NCBI GenBank assembly: GCA_902605035.1
Contig: CACLBB010000006.1
Coordinates: forward strand, 1-64,000
DNA from: an uncultured Pelagibacteraceae bacterium
GTDB lineage: Bacteria; Pseudomonadota; Alphaproteobacteria; Pelagibacterales; Pelagibacteraceae
Length of the DNA stretch: 64,000 nt
Direction of reading: 5' to 3'
Shown: positions 63,987 to 64,000 of the stretch, piece after piece
Layout of the letters: the number at the start of each line of letters is the position of its first letter
How positions within the stretch are numbered: the stretch's first letter is position 1
The notes under the pieces: generated by a model
What the model saw: the letters and a program-made list of their open reading frames with translations, nothing else
Database searches by the model: none
What the model was told of the DNA's origin: nothing
Translations under genes and position numbers: made by a program

Positions 63987-64000
63987 TTCATTATAGATGA

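Noticed and set aside
1-64000. CRISPR arrays, prophage, insertion sequences, toxin-antitoxin or restriction-modification genes
   Set aside because: I looked for repeated spacers, transposase motifs and adjacent small gene pairs and saw none.

Overview
This is a very AT-rich, gene-dense bacterial chromosome segment. It most likely comes from a streamlined marine alphaproteobacterium of the SAR11 clade (Pelagibacterales). That assignment rests on the base composition, the near absence of intergenic DNA, the many 1-20 nt gene overlaps, and familiar gene neighbourhoods (purB-purC-purS-purQ-purL-bolA-grxD; nadE-cysS-cimA-trmJ-rpsD; zur-znuB-znuC/znuA; prpB-prpC). It is an inference from sequence reading, not a database result. 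I see no insertion sequences, prophage, CRISPR array or rRNA. There is one tRNA gene. No stretch over 300 bases lacks a gene.

Region by region. 1-3.6 kb: an edge-truncated secreted repeat protein with calcium-loop motifs, a B12-type radical SAM enzyme just upstream of it, NAD kinase, and tRNA-Leu(UAA). 3.7-4.4 kb: a YHYH-domain secreted protein. 4.5-11.2 kb: a complete sugar-type ABC importer plus a GH13 sucrose-phosphorylase-like enzyme, forming a probable uptake and phosphorolysis module. 11.3-14.7 kb: a surface-sugar island with an unusual cytidylyltransferase-methyltransferase fusion, a GNAT acetyltransferase and a GT9 glycosyltransferase. 14.7-22.6 kb: cinA-like, sfsA, map, the late purine genes, bolA and grxD. 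22.6-25.2 kb: a small membrane protein, an FkbM methyltransferase and a frameshifted GT39-like membrane glycosyltransferase. 25.2-32.5 kb: rpsD, trmJ, cimA, cysS, nadE, class II DAHP synthase and pgl. 32.5-35 kb: glmS with a GlmU-like protein that has only the acetyltransferase half. 35-38.3 kb: a HAD phosphatase, a LysE exporter and the methylcitrate-cycle genes prpB and prpC. 38.4-42.9 kb: a polyamine-type ABC importer. 42.9-46 kb: zinc uptake, with a tandem pair of Zur-box palindromes between znuC and znuA. 46-48.2 kb: a circularly permuted ATP-grasp protein and the Anbu proteasome-like protease. 48.3-51.2 kb: ribonucleotide reductase nrdAB with NrdR-box-like sites upstream. 51.4-64 kb: phosphomannomutase, a B12-binding-like protein, TauE/SafE, dusA, a long-tailed rpoZ, MFS, a 3-hydroxyisobutyrate-dehydrogenase-like protein, an FMN oxidase, a polysaccharide-lyase-like protein, a gamma carbonic anhydrase, a redoxin, two glycosyltransferases, a DUF6165 protein and a nitrilase-family protein.

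Functionally the window combines high-affinity scavenging (three ABC importers), core biosynthesis (purines, NAD, aromatic and branched-chain amino acids, amino sugars, deoxynucleotides) and cell-surface glycan modification. Regulation visible in the sequence is sparse: the Zur boxes, the putative NrdR boxes, hairpins between two binding-protein genes and their permease genes, and strong Shine-Dalgarno sequences on those same binding-protein genes. The most interesting items are the repeat protein beside a B12 radical SAM enzyme, the cytidylyltransferase-methyltransferase fusion, the pared-down Anbu/ATP-grasp pair, the half-length GlmU, the tRNA-to-nadK junction, and the A9 frameshift in the GT39-like gene.
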